Assembly (NCBI GenBank): GCA_905250125.1
Contig: CAJNOL010001385.1
Span: forward strand, 1-64,000
Direction: 5' to 3'
DNA from: Rotaria sordida
Taxonomy: Eukaryota; Rotifera; Eurotatoria; Philodinida; Philodinidae
Length of the DNA stretch: 64,000 bases
Shown piece by piece: positions 1-10,101 of the stretch. Every line of letters begins with the position of its first letter. The stretch's first letter is position 1. Below the pieces are notes generated by a model, which was not told the DNA's origin, made no database searches, and saw only the letters and a list, made by a program, of their open reading frames with translations. Both the position numbers and the translations under genes were made by a program.

Positions 1-99
1 TAAACATGTCAAATAATAATGGAACATATGTCAAAGAGTAAATTTAATCTTTTATACCAAAAGCTAGTATAATTAGATTGATTTGTGTTTTATTTATAG

Positions 100-1507
100 G
101 TCGGATTTTCCAACAAATACCGATTATTCTCATGTCCATGAAAAAATTGTTGATGGAACTAATAATACTGTCAACAAACAACAAATATTGACAAATTATG
201 GTGATACACTTCCAGCAATTTCAAATCAAAGTAGGCGTGATATTATTGTAAACATTTTATAAAATCTCTTGCATATAACAGACTCATCGAGTAATTTGGT
301 GGTTGCTTGTAATACATATGATGAAAGTATATTTATTTACTTATTTTACGATTTTTTCTGTATTTGTTTATTTTTATTTTTAGATCAATATTATGATGAA
401 GGTGAAAGTTTGTTTAATAAACAACTCATTCTATTGAAAAATCTAAAATCACCATTCGATATTCAATATAAAACTGATTATTTTCCTTGTGGAGGTAAGA
501 ATGCGAATAAACCACAACCACCTCATTATCTTCATTCTGTTGACGATGACAAAAATATTATTATCAAAGTATATATATATATATATATGTACGTGAAAAA
601 CGTTAAAGTTTTTGTCTTGATATAATTTTAGTTTCCACATGATTTTAAACCTCCTAAAAAATGTGATAATTATTACCTTGAAGTAGCTCTTTTAACGGTG
701 CCTCGAATTGGACAACATTATATACATGTCAATAAATTTCAACTAGATAATACAGATAATACAGTTATGGATCAAAATCCGTTCTGCATTCGTTTAACCG
801 AAGAACATTTTAAAAAAGGAGAAATTTCGTAAGTTATTTTTTGTATTAAAATGAAAATAAAAGTTCAAATTTTAGAGTTAAATTAGTGTTAGTTAAAACA
901 CGTCGTAATGATTTACGTAATATATCATCATTACAATTATTTAACGAACAGGATTCTTTAAGTAAATATTTTTAATACAATAGATTAATATATATATATA
1001 TATATAGAATAAAATATTTAGATTGGACAGCAGATTGTAAAACTATTTCAGATTTAGAACATGATTATGAACTTTCTCATGCAATGGTGGCATTCTCTCT
1101 TGGATTTATTAATAAAAATAATAAATTTATTCGATTTACGAAAACAACAATTATATCAAATGAAATTGTTGAAAGTAAGATAGAAAAGTTTATACTTTTT
1201 GTTTGTTTTATACATATTTGTATCATTTGCGATTTAGAAGAAAAATCAAAATCATCAGGTATGGATTCTACTATTTTCTACAAATCTCAATTTATAAACC
1301 TTATCTTTAGATAGTATAACATGTCCTCATTGTTCACTTAGCTTTAATATTAAAGAACAAAAATCAAAAAATCAAAAACGATCTATTTCTTCATCGAATT
1401 CAATTGATAAGGTATATTATTGCAAATAGTATAGAAATTTCATTTTATTTATTTTGTTTATTCATTAGAAGTGTCCATCAAAGCGTCAAAAAAAAAACTC
1501 AAATTAA
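100..1507 (+). CDS. Possible Rel/NFAT-type transcription factor, 5'-partial
   Basis: This is the 3' part of a multi-exon plus-strand gene whose start lies left of the window. Exons that join in frame are 100-230, 384-568, 632-828, 876-961, 1022-1174, 1238-1258, 1311-1411 and 1469-1507; all introns are GT-AG and about 50-155 bp. The product is about 300 residues here. A stretch from YFPCGGK through QHYIHVNKFQ and ISVKLVLVKTRR to LSHAMVAFSLGFI and ISNEIVE follows the order of blocks I know from Rel-homology/NFAT DNA-binding domains: basic and His-rich strands, then a V-x-L-x-F strand, then S-x-x-I. The C-terminus has a CPHC pair and a Lys/Arg tail (KRQKK) that could be a nuclear-localisation signal. 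Exon structure is well supported. The family call rests on visual alignment only and may be wrong. Confidence 0.4.
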
Positions 1508-1618
1508 TTCAAACTGAAAGGCCTCATCAGCATTAGAACTATAGTATCTAATACTAAATTATTGTCCATATTCACTTTTTATACAGAATTGACTATAAAT
1601 AGCATTATAATAAAGAAA
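1508..1618. other. Short 3' flank of the first gene
   Basis: AT-rich sequence downstream of the stop codon with an AATAAAG-like polyadenylation signal near 1608. Nothing else is visible. Confidence 0.3.
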
Positions 1619-2074
1619 TGAAATATCTTCGACGTAGGTTCAATCATTCGTTAGTAGTTGAAGTTATTTGACCTGTTATCAACTACGAAAAATATATGTG
1701 TAGCATTTGATAGATAGTTTTGAGTTGTCATCTAAGAGAATAATAATAAGAAATCAAAACTATAATTTCGTCTTTTAGTGTATACCCGCAAATTTCACAA
1801 TTTGAACTAACTAATTTTAAAAACTTATTCTATATGCATTAATATAATATCATTTATTATTAATCTCTTAGATGATAATTGAAAATTATCTATGAAACAC
1901 TATACATGTATTGAGTGTACTTGATAATAGGTGAAATTCGTTTACTGAGGTCAAAAATATAACTTGACAATAGTGTTTATTTACGTTACCTGTATGAAAA
2001 AAAAACTTTCAGTAAACATCTATCACTAACCGAAAAGTCAGTCTATTCGAGCGAAACGAACCAGAAATATTTCA
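1619..2074. repeat. Degenerate TIR (MITE-like) element, copy 1
   Basis: The left end reads TGAAATATCTTCGACG. The right end, on the opposite strand, reads TGAAATATTTCTGG, giving imperfect terminal inverted repeats. The interior (for example around 1800-1900, GCATTAATATAATATCA) is clearly related to 6720-6860 inside the better preserved copy at 6369-6985. No coding capacity is visible, so this is a non-autonomous DNA element or the decayed end of a larger one. Confidence 0.55.
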
Positions 2075-2099
2075 ATTTTTTATTGTATTGCTTTATTTA

Positions 2100-3010
2100 T
2101 GGCCTATTCAGTATTATTTTAAATTTACTAATTCTGCTGGATTTTATTTTTGTTTTCTTGCAATTATTTTAACAATAATTTATAATTATACTCAAGATTT
2201 CTTTTTTATTTTGTATGCGATATCATATCGTATATATCAATAAAAACTAGAGAACAATGTGTTTTTTTTATAAATAAAAACTGCATACTACCATCGACCT
2301 TCAATCTATATGTTGTATCAATTGATGAATACTTATATTAATTATTTGAATCATATGCATATATATATATATGTGTTTATGAGGTAAGTATTAATAAGTC
2401 AATGAACAACAAATGAAATGAATTCATTCAGTGATTATTCATATGATTGAATTTAGAACTGTTGGTTTAACATGATAAAAATCATAAGATGTCCACGAAA
2501 AAAATAATCATAATGGAAAATATTTGTTCTCTATGTAAAAAGAAGAACTCTTGATTTCGTGAGTGAGTCATCTATTGGATGCTAGTTTTTTTTCATAGTT
2601 TGATTTTAAAATAATCACAATAACTTTAAAGACATGATTTTTGCTTTTGTCACTTAAGAAGAAGATACCCAAGTCAAGAAATACATACCATTTTCAGCTG
2701 TAAAATTCCGGAAAACTGTAGAGACTTGACATCGGGAATTTGTTGATCGAATTCGGTGACTGGCTCTGCTCGACTACGATGGGCTACAACTGGAGCCAGA
2801 AAAATTCGGGCACGGAAGTCCGATCATCGGATTTCTACTTTCAGCATCGAAATCATTGATATGGATATAAAAGTAAATCATCTTAAATTTTATAGAAATT
2901 CTATTTCAATAATAAAATGTCTTAAAAAAGCAATGTTCATTTGAAATATGTATGAAGACAATTTCATTGTAACTCATAATGTAAATAATCATTGATTACT
3001 TCGGAGATTC
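2100..3010 (-). pseudogene. Truncated 3' flank of the duplicated repeat-gene family
   Basis: 2100-2660 and 2858-3010 match, in the same orientation, 7020-8300, the 3' flank of the minus-strand family copy at 8276-9123. The match stops abruptly near 3010, inside what would be the last codons (the WFFRR end). This is therefore a fourth copy reduced to 3' flanking DNA and a few C-terminal codons. A segment of about 190 bp at roughly 2668-2857, less AT-rich than its surroundings, is absent from the other copies and looks like an insertion. Confidence 0.55.
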
Positions 3011-4339
3011 AAAGTCTTAAAAAAGTAAGAGAAATTTCAATAATGATGATGATGAATTCGATACGATTAAAAGAAAAAAAATGCTTCTTAGTTTCATCTA
3101 CAACTAGAATATATGAATAAGAAGAAGACGAGAAACTTTCAAATAATGACATTACATAATAAGCAAAGTACTTTCTAACTACTCTAAATATTGTAGATTT
3201 TAGTTTTGAATGCAGGGAAAAGATTTTATTGTAAGTGTTAATCAGTAGAGCGGTGGTATTATTGATTTATCAGAATCACAATATCACTGAGGTAGAAAAA
3301 TATGAACTCATTGAATTCTAAGTTTAGACGAAACTCAACAATAAATGTCAAAGTTCTTTGAACGAAAGAATGATGTACTTGAAAGCCTAATGAACGATTA
3401 AATTAATGTGTATAGAAGGCTAATATGGCGCTTGAATTGGCGAAACGAAGAATAAAATGATATTTGCCGCTTTTTATGGCATGTATCGTGTATATTATTA
3501 TTAAGAGAAAAGAAGTTATGTATTGAAGATTTATCAGAGAGTACAAATAAATTTTTTCAGTATAACAATGTTAAATCAATGTAATAAGTTAGTAGAATAA
3601 TAATTCGAAATGATAAAATTTCAGAGCGCGCGTATCAACTATAAAAATTATTATCATCTTGATTTATTCATTCATTTGACATCTTTTTTATAAATTATAT
3701 TAATCCTCTGACAATATACCATAAATTTATAATAGTCCAAGTCTGTAAGTTCCGCATTTTAGCCCCTCATGGAACCGCATTGACAAGTTTTTTCACAACC
3801 GTCAGTATACCGGGTACTTTGCTTTTGGTTGGAGTGCTTAATATTAAAATCATTAGCAGAAATGCCAATCAACATTGAACATAGGATCCACTAATGTACT
3901 TGAAATGGAACTCATCTTTGCAACCTGAAATTTCCAGTATATCATTGATAGAGATCATTTACCATGTTAAATTCTTCTGATGAACTAAAATCACGAAGTT
4001 ACATTAAAGCAAGAAAATTGATTTCACGATATCTTCTCATTTGTATTTATTTTCAAGCAAAATTGGTACGACTATCGTGTCATACTATGCCTATAGTGTA
4101 GCGCTGTTATCTCCATGAAACTGAGTTTTCATGAAAATAAAATATATTGTTTTTTGATTTCACACATTTTAAAAACAATTTTTTCTGATGCTTCCACTCA
4201 AACTCGATCTCGCCGCATTGAAATGCATTCACTATTGATTTCATGGTTTATATACATGTGATCATAGACTGCAACGAAGAGAGGAGAAATGAAATGTAAC
4301 GTTTAATAACTGTTAGCACAGAGCATGACACTCGTTATG
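3011..4339. other. Non-coding interval with one dispersed-repeat fragment
   Basis: No gene is visible. The stretch 3745-3795 (GTTCCGCATTTTAGCCCCTC and following) resembles 40641-40700 (GTTCCACATTTTAGCTCCTT), so both are fragments of the same dispersed repeat. The rest is AT-rich and unassigned. Confidence 0.4.
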
Positions 4340-4431
4340 ATAATGTTTGTTTTTTTTTTCGTTTTCTGTTACATTCAATAAAATATTATTTATCACAACT
4401 TCATTACGTGTATCATTTCACGAAAAAAAAA

Positions 4432-5277
4432 ATGTCGGAAACTGAACCAATTAAAAACAATACTGATATTGCTCATAACTTTCCATCCCATGACATATTT
4501 CATCATCATGCATGTCTCACACTTAATCGAACTGATCGTCTACGACTTATTCGATTTCCAACAACGATTATCAGTGTTGTTCGACACGCTATTCTTTCTA
4601 GTTGGCATCGTGGTTTACAAAATGAGAAACACTATGCAGGTGCCTATCAATTCAAATTATATGGAAATCCTTGGCTTGGTCAAGGAAGGGAAGCAGTAGA
4701 GTCTCGGGTTATGATGCATGTTTTTCTTTATCGAATGAATTTCATCTTCATCTTGTATATCTATGTTTAGTATGTCGGTTCTTTCAGCTTTACATCATCA
4801 TGGTTGGTATCTTGTGATGGCAACTGATGTTTCCAAGAAACAAGAAGATAAAGATTTATTGATTTTCAGAGCCAGTATACCTCCACAATCAACATCATTT
4901 TTTGCTGTTTCATTCAATGAACGGAACAAGTTACGTTTGATTGGTGCTCCATATGAAGTAATATCTGCAGTTCAGGAAACTATTGGCACAAGTAGAATTC
5001 AATACGAAGACTGGATTTATTCAGAAACAGCTTATCAATTTAAATTGTATATAACATTACTTTTTTTATTTTCTGATCCGCATAAATTTTTACTTGTAGA
5101 TGTGCTTATCCGTGGACAGCTGATGGTTACGAAACAGTCACTAGTCGAATGATAATTCTTGATTTACTCGATTGTTTTACATCGCTCGGTTGGCAATTAC
5201 ATGCAAGTATTAATATGAGTACAAGCTATGACGGTTATCATACTGATACTTGGTTTTTTCGTCGAGGTAATCAATGA
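4432..5277 (+). CDS. Two-module repeat protein of unknown function, copy 1
   Basis: Three exons (4432-4715, 4771-5046, 5100-5277) give about 245 residues. The start is set by ATG 4432 (MSETEP), which aligns with the starts of the other two copies. The protein holds two related modules. Module one has LRLIRFPTTIISVVRHAI then AYQFKLYGNPW. Module two has LRLIGAPYEVISAVQETI then AYQFKLCAYPW. Each module ends in S-R-(V/M)-(M/I) followed by a W-x-L-x-x strand (GWYLVMATDVSKKQ, GWQLHASINM). I recall similar proteins of unknown function in fungi and some animals, but no biochemical role. The first intron appears to start with GC instead of GT (GCATGT at 4716), whereas copies 2 and 3 have GTATGC at this place. 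No signal peptide or membrane segment is seen. Either the gene uses a GC-AG intron or this copy is partly disabled. Confidence 0.75.
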
Positions 5278-6368
5278 TTAATTATATTACGTGTGAGAAT
5301 ACAAACATTCATACACACATACATTCTAAATGAACGTTCTTTTTTTAATGCTTTTTTAATTATTAGAATAAATTTCTTTCTAATGGACGATTTACTTTTA
5401 TATCTTCTCGTTATATGACAAAGGCAAAAATCATGTTTTCAAAGTAAACTATATGATTCTTTTGAAATTAAAACTAGCATGTAATAGAAGGCTCTAGAAT
5501 CTATCAATACAAAGAAGATTTGAAAGGGATTGTTGAGCTCTATATAGAATCCATCAAGTATAAACTATTCTCAACGTTTTTAAAACAGTTTTATAAGCGA
5601 TGGTTGACTATTTTGTTTCACATAATCCATTGAAAAAGAATCGAGTAGATTATCAAATTGATCGAACTATTGATTCAAAATGAACTTCTATATTGAACAA
5701 AACTATATTCGGATAGATTGATGAAAGCATCTTTAAATGGAAATCATCTCTATAAAGACTCAGAAAATCAAAACTTCTTCTTTTTATGTTCAGAAAAAAA
5801 ATATTTTCTATTTTTGTTTATTTTTCTGTTGACATATCATCATTTTTATGATGTTAAATCAACAATTCTATATCCAATCATTTGAATAATGATTGAATGA
5901 ATTTATTTCATTTGTTGTTCATTGACTTATTAATACTTAACGCATAATCACATATGTATGGTTCAATTAATTAATATAACTATTTCATCAATTGATATCA
6001 TACATAAATTAAATGTGGTTAGTAGTATACAGTTTTTATGGAGATAAGCGATATAAAATATCATTCAAAATAAAAAGCCTTGTTTATGACAATAGATTAT
6101 TTTTAAAATAATTTCAAGAGGAAAAAAAATCAGGACTAGTGAATATTTAACATAATAAGGGGCAATGTTCGATATGGATCGAATTTTTGTGACACGATTC
6201 GATTTGACCATGTCGGACTCTAGTATTGACTACATTTCGTTTTCTCTTGAGAAATTATTCAGACTGCAGATCTATGCAAAAATCGAAAAAATTTTTTGTA
6301 ACCCATCCGACCCGAGTCGGACACTGAAAAGAGAGGTGGACTAGAAATAAAGCTCTATGATAAGAAAT
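5278..6368. other. 3' flank forming the left palindrome arm
   Basis: No gene is visible. The sequence to about 6100 is the inverted counterpart of 7080-8275. The stretch 5880-6060 also matches 2290-2450 in inverted orientation, linking it to the truncated copy further left. Confidence 0.5.
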
Positions 6369-6985
6369 TGAAATATCTTCGCTTCGGTTCACTTCAATGG
6401 ACTGATTTTTTGGTTTGTGGAAGAAGTTTATTCAAAATTTTTCTTCATACGAATAACCTCAACAAATACCACTGTCAAATTATAGTTTTAACCTCACTAA
6501 AGAAATTTTACTTATTGTCAAGTAAGAGAAATACATATGAAGTGTTTTATACATAATTAATGGGTGATATTATATTGATAGACATAGAGCAAAATTCTAG
6601 AGTGAATTAGTTTTAAAGTCAACCGTTATAAAGCTGCGAACTTTCGAATAATGAACACTAGTTTTTTTGTAAGGAAGTTGGTGTCCAATGGTCAGTAATT
6701 ATTCATTTTACCATATGCAGCACGAATTTTAACATTTAAACTGAGTAAATTTGAAAACTTACTCAGTATGCATTAATATACTATCACTGATAAAGTTCGT
6801 TTTTACTTCTGATTATTATTATTTTAGATGACAATTGAAATTTATCTAAGAAATAGTTCATATGTGTGTTCTTACTTGCCAGTGGTATTTGTTTGCGTTA
6901 TCTATATAAAAAAAATCTTAAACAAACTTTTACCACTAACAAAAGAAATCAACCCATTCTAGTAAACTGAAGCGAAGATATTTCA
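6369..6985. repeat. TIR (MITE-like) element, copy 2
   Basis: The left end TGAAATATCTTCGCTTCGGT and the right end read on the minus strand, TGAAATATCTTCGCTTCAGT, start an imperfect terminal inverted repeat of about 75 bp. It continues through GGACTGATTTTTTGGTTTG on the left and GGGTTGATTTCTTTTGTTAG on the right. The interior has no coding potential. It lies in the spacer of the palindrome, and a decayed relative lies at 1619-2074 beside the truncated gene fragment, so the element and the duplicated gene travel together. Confidence 0.7.
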
Positions 6986-8275
6986 CTATTTTATTCTAAA
7001 TTCACTGGTTCTATTACATACTCTTTGTTTTTATTAAAATTATTTTAAAAACAATTTATTATTATAAACAAGATCTTTACTTTGACTGATATATTATACG
7101 GTATATTTTAATAAAAGCAAGAAAAAATTGCTTTTTTTATTAGTAAAAAGTATATACTGCTATCATCCTTTAGTTTGTGTGTAATATCAATTGATGAATA
7201 ATTATTATAATTATATGAGCCATATGTAGGTCATATCAAGCAAAACGTGACATAGTCACCTTTCATTTGACTTTGATACTTTCACGGTGTTTTGTTTTCT
7301 AGATCAGTTCTTTTAGCATAGGCATATGTAACAATGTTGACTCTTTCAGCTGACATTTAATTAAAAAAGTAATTAGCAAATATAGCTCTAAGTATCTAGT
7401 GAATGTACTAACCGATGTCATTTTTTCGTATCATGTAGCTAAATCTAGATTTTTACTAATATTTTCTCTGAAGAAACGTATCTAGCGTTGATTTTTTTCA
7501 GAGTATATAGAACAGCTTAATATACATGTAACATATAAATATTAGCTCTAGGAAAGTTCATCATCCCAAGATATACGTATTTTTATTTATGCAGTCACGT
7601 TGCTAACAAATTATTTGGTCCGTATATGTATTTATCTGATAAGTGTTGATAAGTCAACGGACATCAAAATAAATTAATTCAATGATTGTTCATATGACTG
7701 GATAGAATTGTTCGTTTAGTATCATAAAAATCGTGAAATGTCAATAGAAAAATATTTTTGCTATGGATAAAACAATGAAATCTTGCTTTCCTCAATTTTT
7801 ATAGAGATGATTTCTATTAAAAGAAATTTACATAACCCACTTGAATATAATTAAGTCTAATATAGAAGTTCATTTTGAATCAATAGTTCGATCAATTTGA
7901 TAATCTACTCGATTCCTTTTCGATGGATTATGTGAAACAAAATAGTCAACCATCGCTTATCGAACTTTCTTAAAAATCTAAAGAATAGTTTGTACTTGAC
8001 GGAGTTTCTGTAGAACTCAACAAGATCTTGCAAATCTCTTTCGTATTGATAGATTCTAGAGCCTTCTGTTACATTCTAGTTTTAATTTCAAAAGAATTAT
8101 AATTCACTTTGAAAACATAATTTTTGCTTGTGTCATATGATGAGAAGATATAAAAGTAAATCGTACATTAGAAAGAATTTTATTGCAATAATTAGAAAAG
8201 CGTTAAAGAAACAACGTTCATTCAGAATGTATGTGTGTGTATGAATGTTTGTATTCTGACACATAATATAACTAA
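6986..8275. other. 3' flank of copy 2, right palindrome arm
   Basis: No gene is visible. From about 7080 the sequence is the inverted match of 5278-6100 and the direct match of 2100-3010. About 7230-7630 has no counterpart in the other arm. Confidence 0.45.
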
Positions 8276-9123
8276 TCATTGATGATTTCGGCGAAAAAAC
8301 CAAGTATCAGTATGACAACCTTTATGACTTGTACTCATATTAATACTTGCATGTAATTGCCAACCGAGCGATGTAAAACAATCGAGTAAATCAAGAATTA
8401 TCATTCGACTAGTGACTGTTTCGTAACCATCAGCTGTCCACGGATAACCACATCTACAAGTAAAAATTTATGCGGATCAGAAAATAAAAAAAGTAATGTT
8501 ACATACAATTTAAATTGATAAGCTGTTTCTGAATAAATCCAGTCTTCGTATTGAATTCTACTTGTACCAATAGTTTGTTGAACTGCACGTATTAGATCAT
8601 GTGGAACACCAATCAAACGTAATTTATCCCATTCATTAAATGAAACAGCAAAAAATGATGTTGATTGTGGAGGAATACCGGCTCTGAAAATCAATAAATC
8701 TTTACCTTCTTGTTTTTTGGAAACATCAGTTGACATCAAAAGATACCAACCATGATGATGTAAAGCTGAAAGAACTAACATCCTAAACACAAATATACAA
8801 GATAAAGATGAAGTTAATTCGACAAAAAAAAAAGCATACATCATAACTCGAGACTCTACTGCTACACTTCCTTGACCAAGCCAAGGATTTCCATTTAACT
8901 TAAATTCATATGCACCACCATATTCTTTCTCATTTTGTAAACCACGATGCCAACTAGAAAGAATAGCCTGTCGAACAACACTGATAATCGTTGTTGGAAA
9001 TCGAATAAGTCGTAGGCAATCAGACTGATTAAGTGTGAGACATGCATGTTGATGAAGTGAAGAAGCTGATGGTAAGGCATTATCAGTACTCATACTGATT
9101 CTATTTAACACATTTTTCGACAT
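8276..9123 (-). CDS. Two-module repeat protein of unknown function, copy 2
   Basis: Exons 8840-9123, 8507-8782 and 8276-8453 splice in frame to about 245 residues, ending WFFRRNHQ. The first intron (GTATGC to TTTAG) happens to contain no stop in frame, so a long unspliced ORF exists, but homology of all three copies marks it as an intron. The modules are HACLTLNQSDCLRLIRFP with AYEFKLNGNPW and LRLIGVPHDLIRAVQQTI with AYQFKLCGYPW. It is the best preserved copy: both donors are GT, and an AG acceptor-like site (AACTTAG) lies 4 bp before the ATG, which copies 1 and 3 lack. It converges with copy 1 across the palindrome and is in direct orientation with copy 3. Function unknown. Confidence 0.75.
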
Positions 9124-9215
9124 TTTACTAAGTTAACAATATACAAAATGAAGGTTTGATAAAGAGTATTTCATTGAATGTAATGAAAAACGAAAAACAG
9201 AAAATATTCTGCATA

Positions 9216-9689
9216 TCAATATTCATTCTCCTCTATTCTTAACAAATTTTCAGTTGTAGGATGTTATAGGCATGTTGTTCACATACCTTCACATCGCTTC
9301 AACTATTACTGTCTGTTTCCTTTCTTCTGGTCTTTAGCATTCGCTTCTTCGCTCTCTGTTCTGTTTTCGTTCTCTTTGTTTATATTCTTTGATTCTTTTT
9401 CTCTCTCTCATGGCGATGCTCTCTGTCTCGGGTCAGGGCATTTAAAATAAAACCGAACTAAAAGAAAGAAGCAGAAGGGACTTCTAATATAGAGTAATAT
9501 TTGAAATACATCTGAGCAAGACAGACATTGATAATTGGTTCATGCCTCTTTTTTGCATTCCACTCATAAGGAGTCGGTAGAATATCAAGAGAAGTCCTTG
9601 AACTAATAAATCTATTTTGAGTAAAGACTGTATGCATTATGTGGACTTAAATGTGTTATGAATATTTTGAAAAGTGTTCGTGCTTTTAG
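9216..9689. other. Upstream region of copy 2
   Basis: Pyrimidine-rich promoter-like sequence lies at 9320-9420. The block 9481-9660 (with GAGTCGGTAGA) matches 14300-14450 upstream of copy 3, so the duplication includes 5' flanking DNA. Confidence 0.4.
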
Positions 9690-10101
9690 CTTATTACTCC
9701 GACGATAGTACATTTTGATAGTATTTTTTAAATGAATGTCGTGATCTCCTCAGGAACACCAGACAATTTGATTTTCGAATTCCGATTTGAAACTTTTCAT
9801 AGAGACAGATCTTAATGAGAATAGATTTTTTTGTGAATGCTTTAGATCTTTTAATTTGCTTCTATTCTGTAATAAGAATATCCAATCTACCGGTTTACAT
9901 GAGCGATGTAAAAGGTATGCTATTACCGTAGTTGTATCTTAGGATAGAAACAGCAACAAGATCTTAAACATTCACAAAAAGCTATTCTGCTTAAGGCGTA
10001 TTTGTATGAAAAGTTTCAAGTCGAAACTTTCTGTTGATCCTGAGGGAGATCAGAGCATTCATTTATAAAATACCGTCAAAGTGCAGTATCATCGTAGCAC
10101 A
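9690..10101. repeat. Inverted-repeat (foldback) element
   Basis: Two arms of about 150 bp (roughly 9690-9850 and 9955-10101) are imperfect reverse complements separated by about 100 bp. Examples are TGAAACTTTTCAT on the left and ATGAAAAGTTTCA on the right, and TTTTTTGTGAATGCTTTAGA on the left matching TCTTAAACATTCACAAAAAG on the right. No ORF is present. It looks like a MITE or foldback insertion in the upstream region of copy 2. Confidence 0.7.

Larger units (their letters stand above)
4340..9215. repeat. Large imperfect palindrome carrying convergent gene copies
   Basis: The left arm (about 4340-6100) and right arm (about 7080-9215) are inverted copies. The homology covers about 100 bp upstream of the start codon, all three exons and both introns of the family gene, and about 800 bp of 3' flank. 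For example 5600-5690 (TGGTTGACTATTTTGTTTCA) is the reverse complement of 7910-7990. The spacer contains the TIR element at 6369-6985. The arms differ by scattered substitutions and small indels, and the right arm has an extra segment near 7230-7630. Confidence 0.75.

Noticed and set aside
2756-2944. Plus-strand ORF in the less AT-rich patch
   Set aside because: It spans the junction between an inserted segment and the 3' flank of the gene family and has no domain features.
8895-9080. Second minus-strand ORF in array copy 2 (also 13939-14139 and 4469-4699)
   Set aside because: These are shifted-frame shadows of exon 1, conserved only because the copies share DNA.
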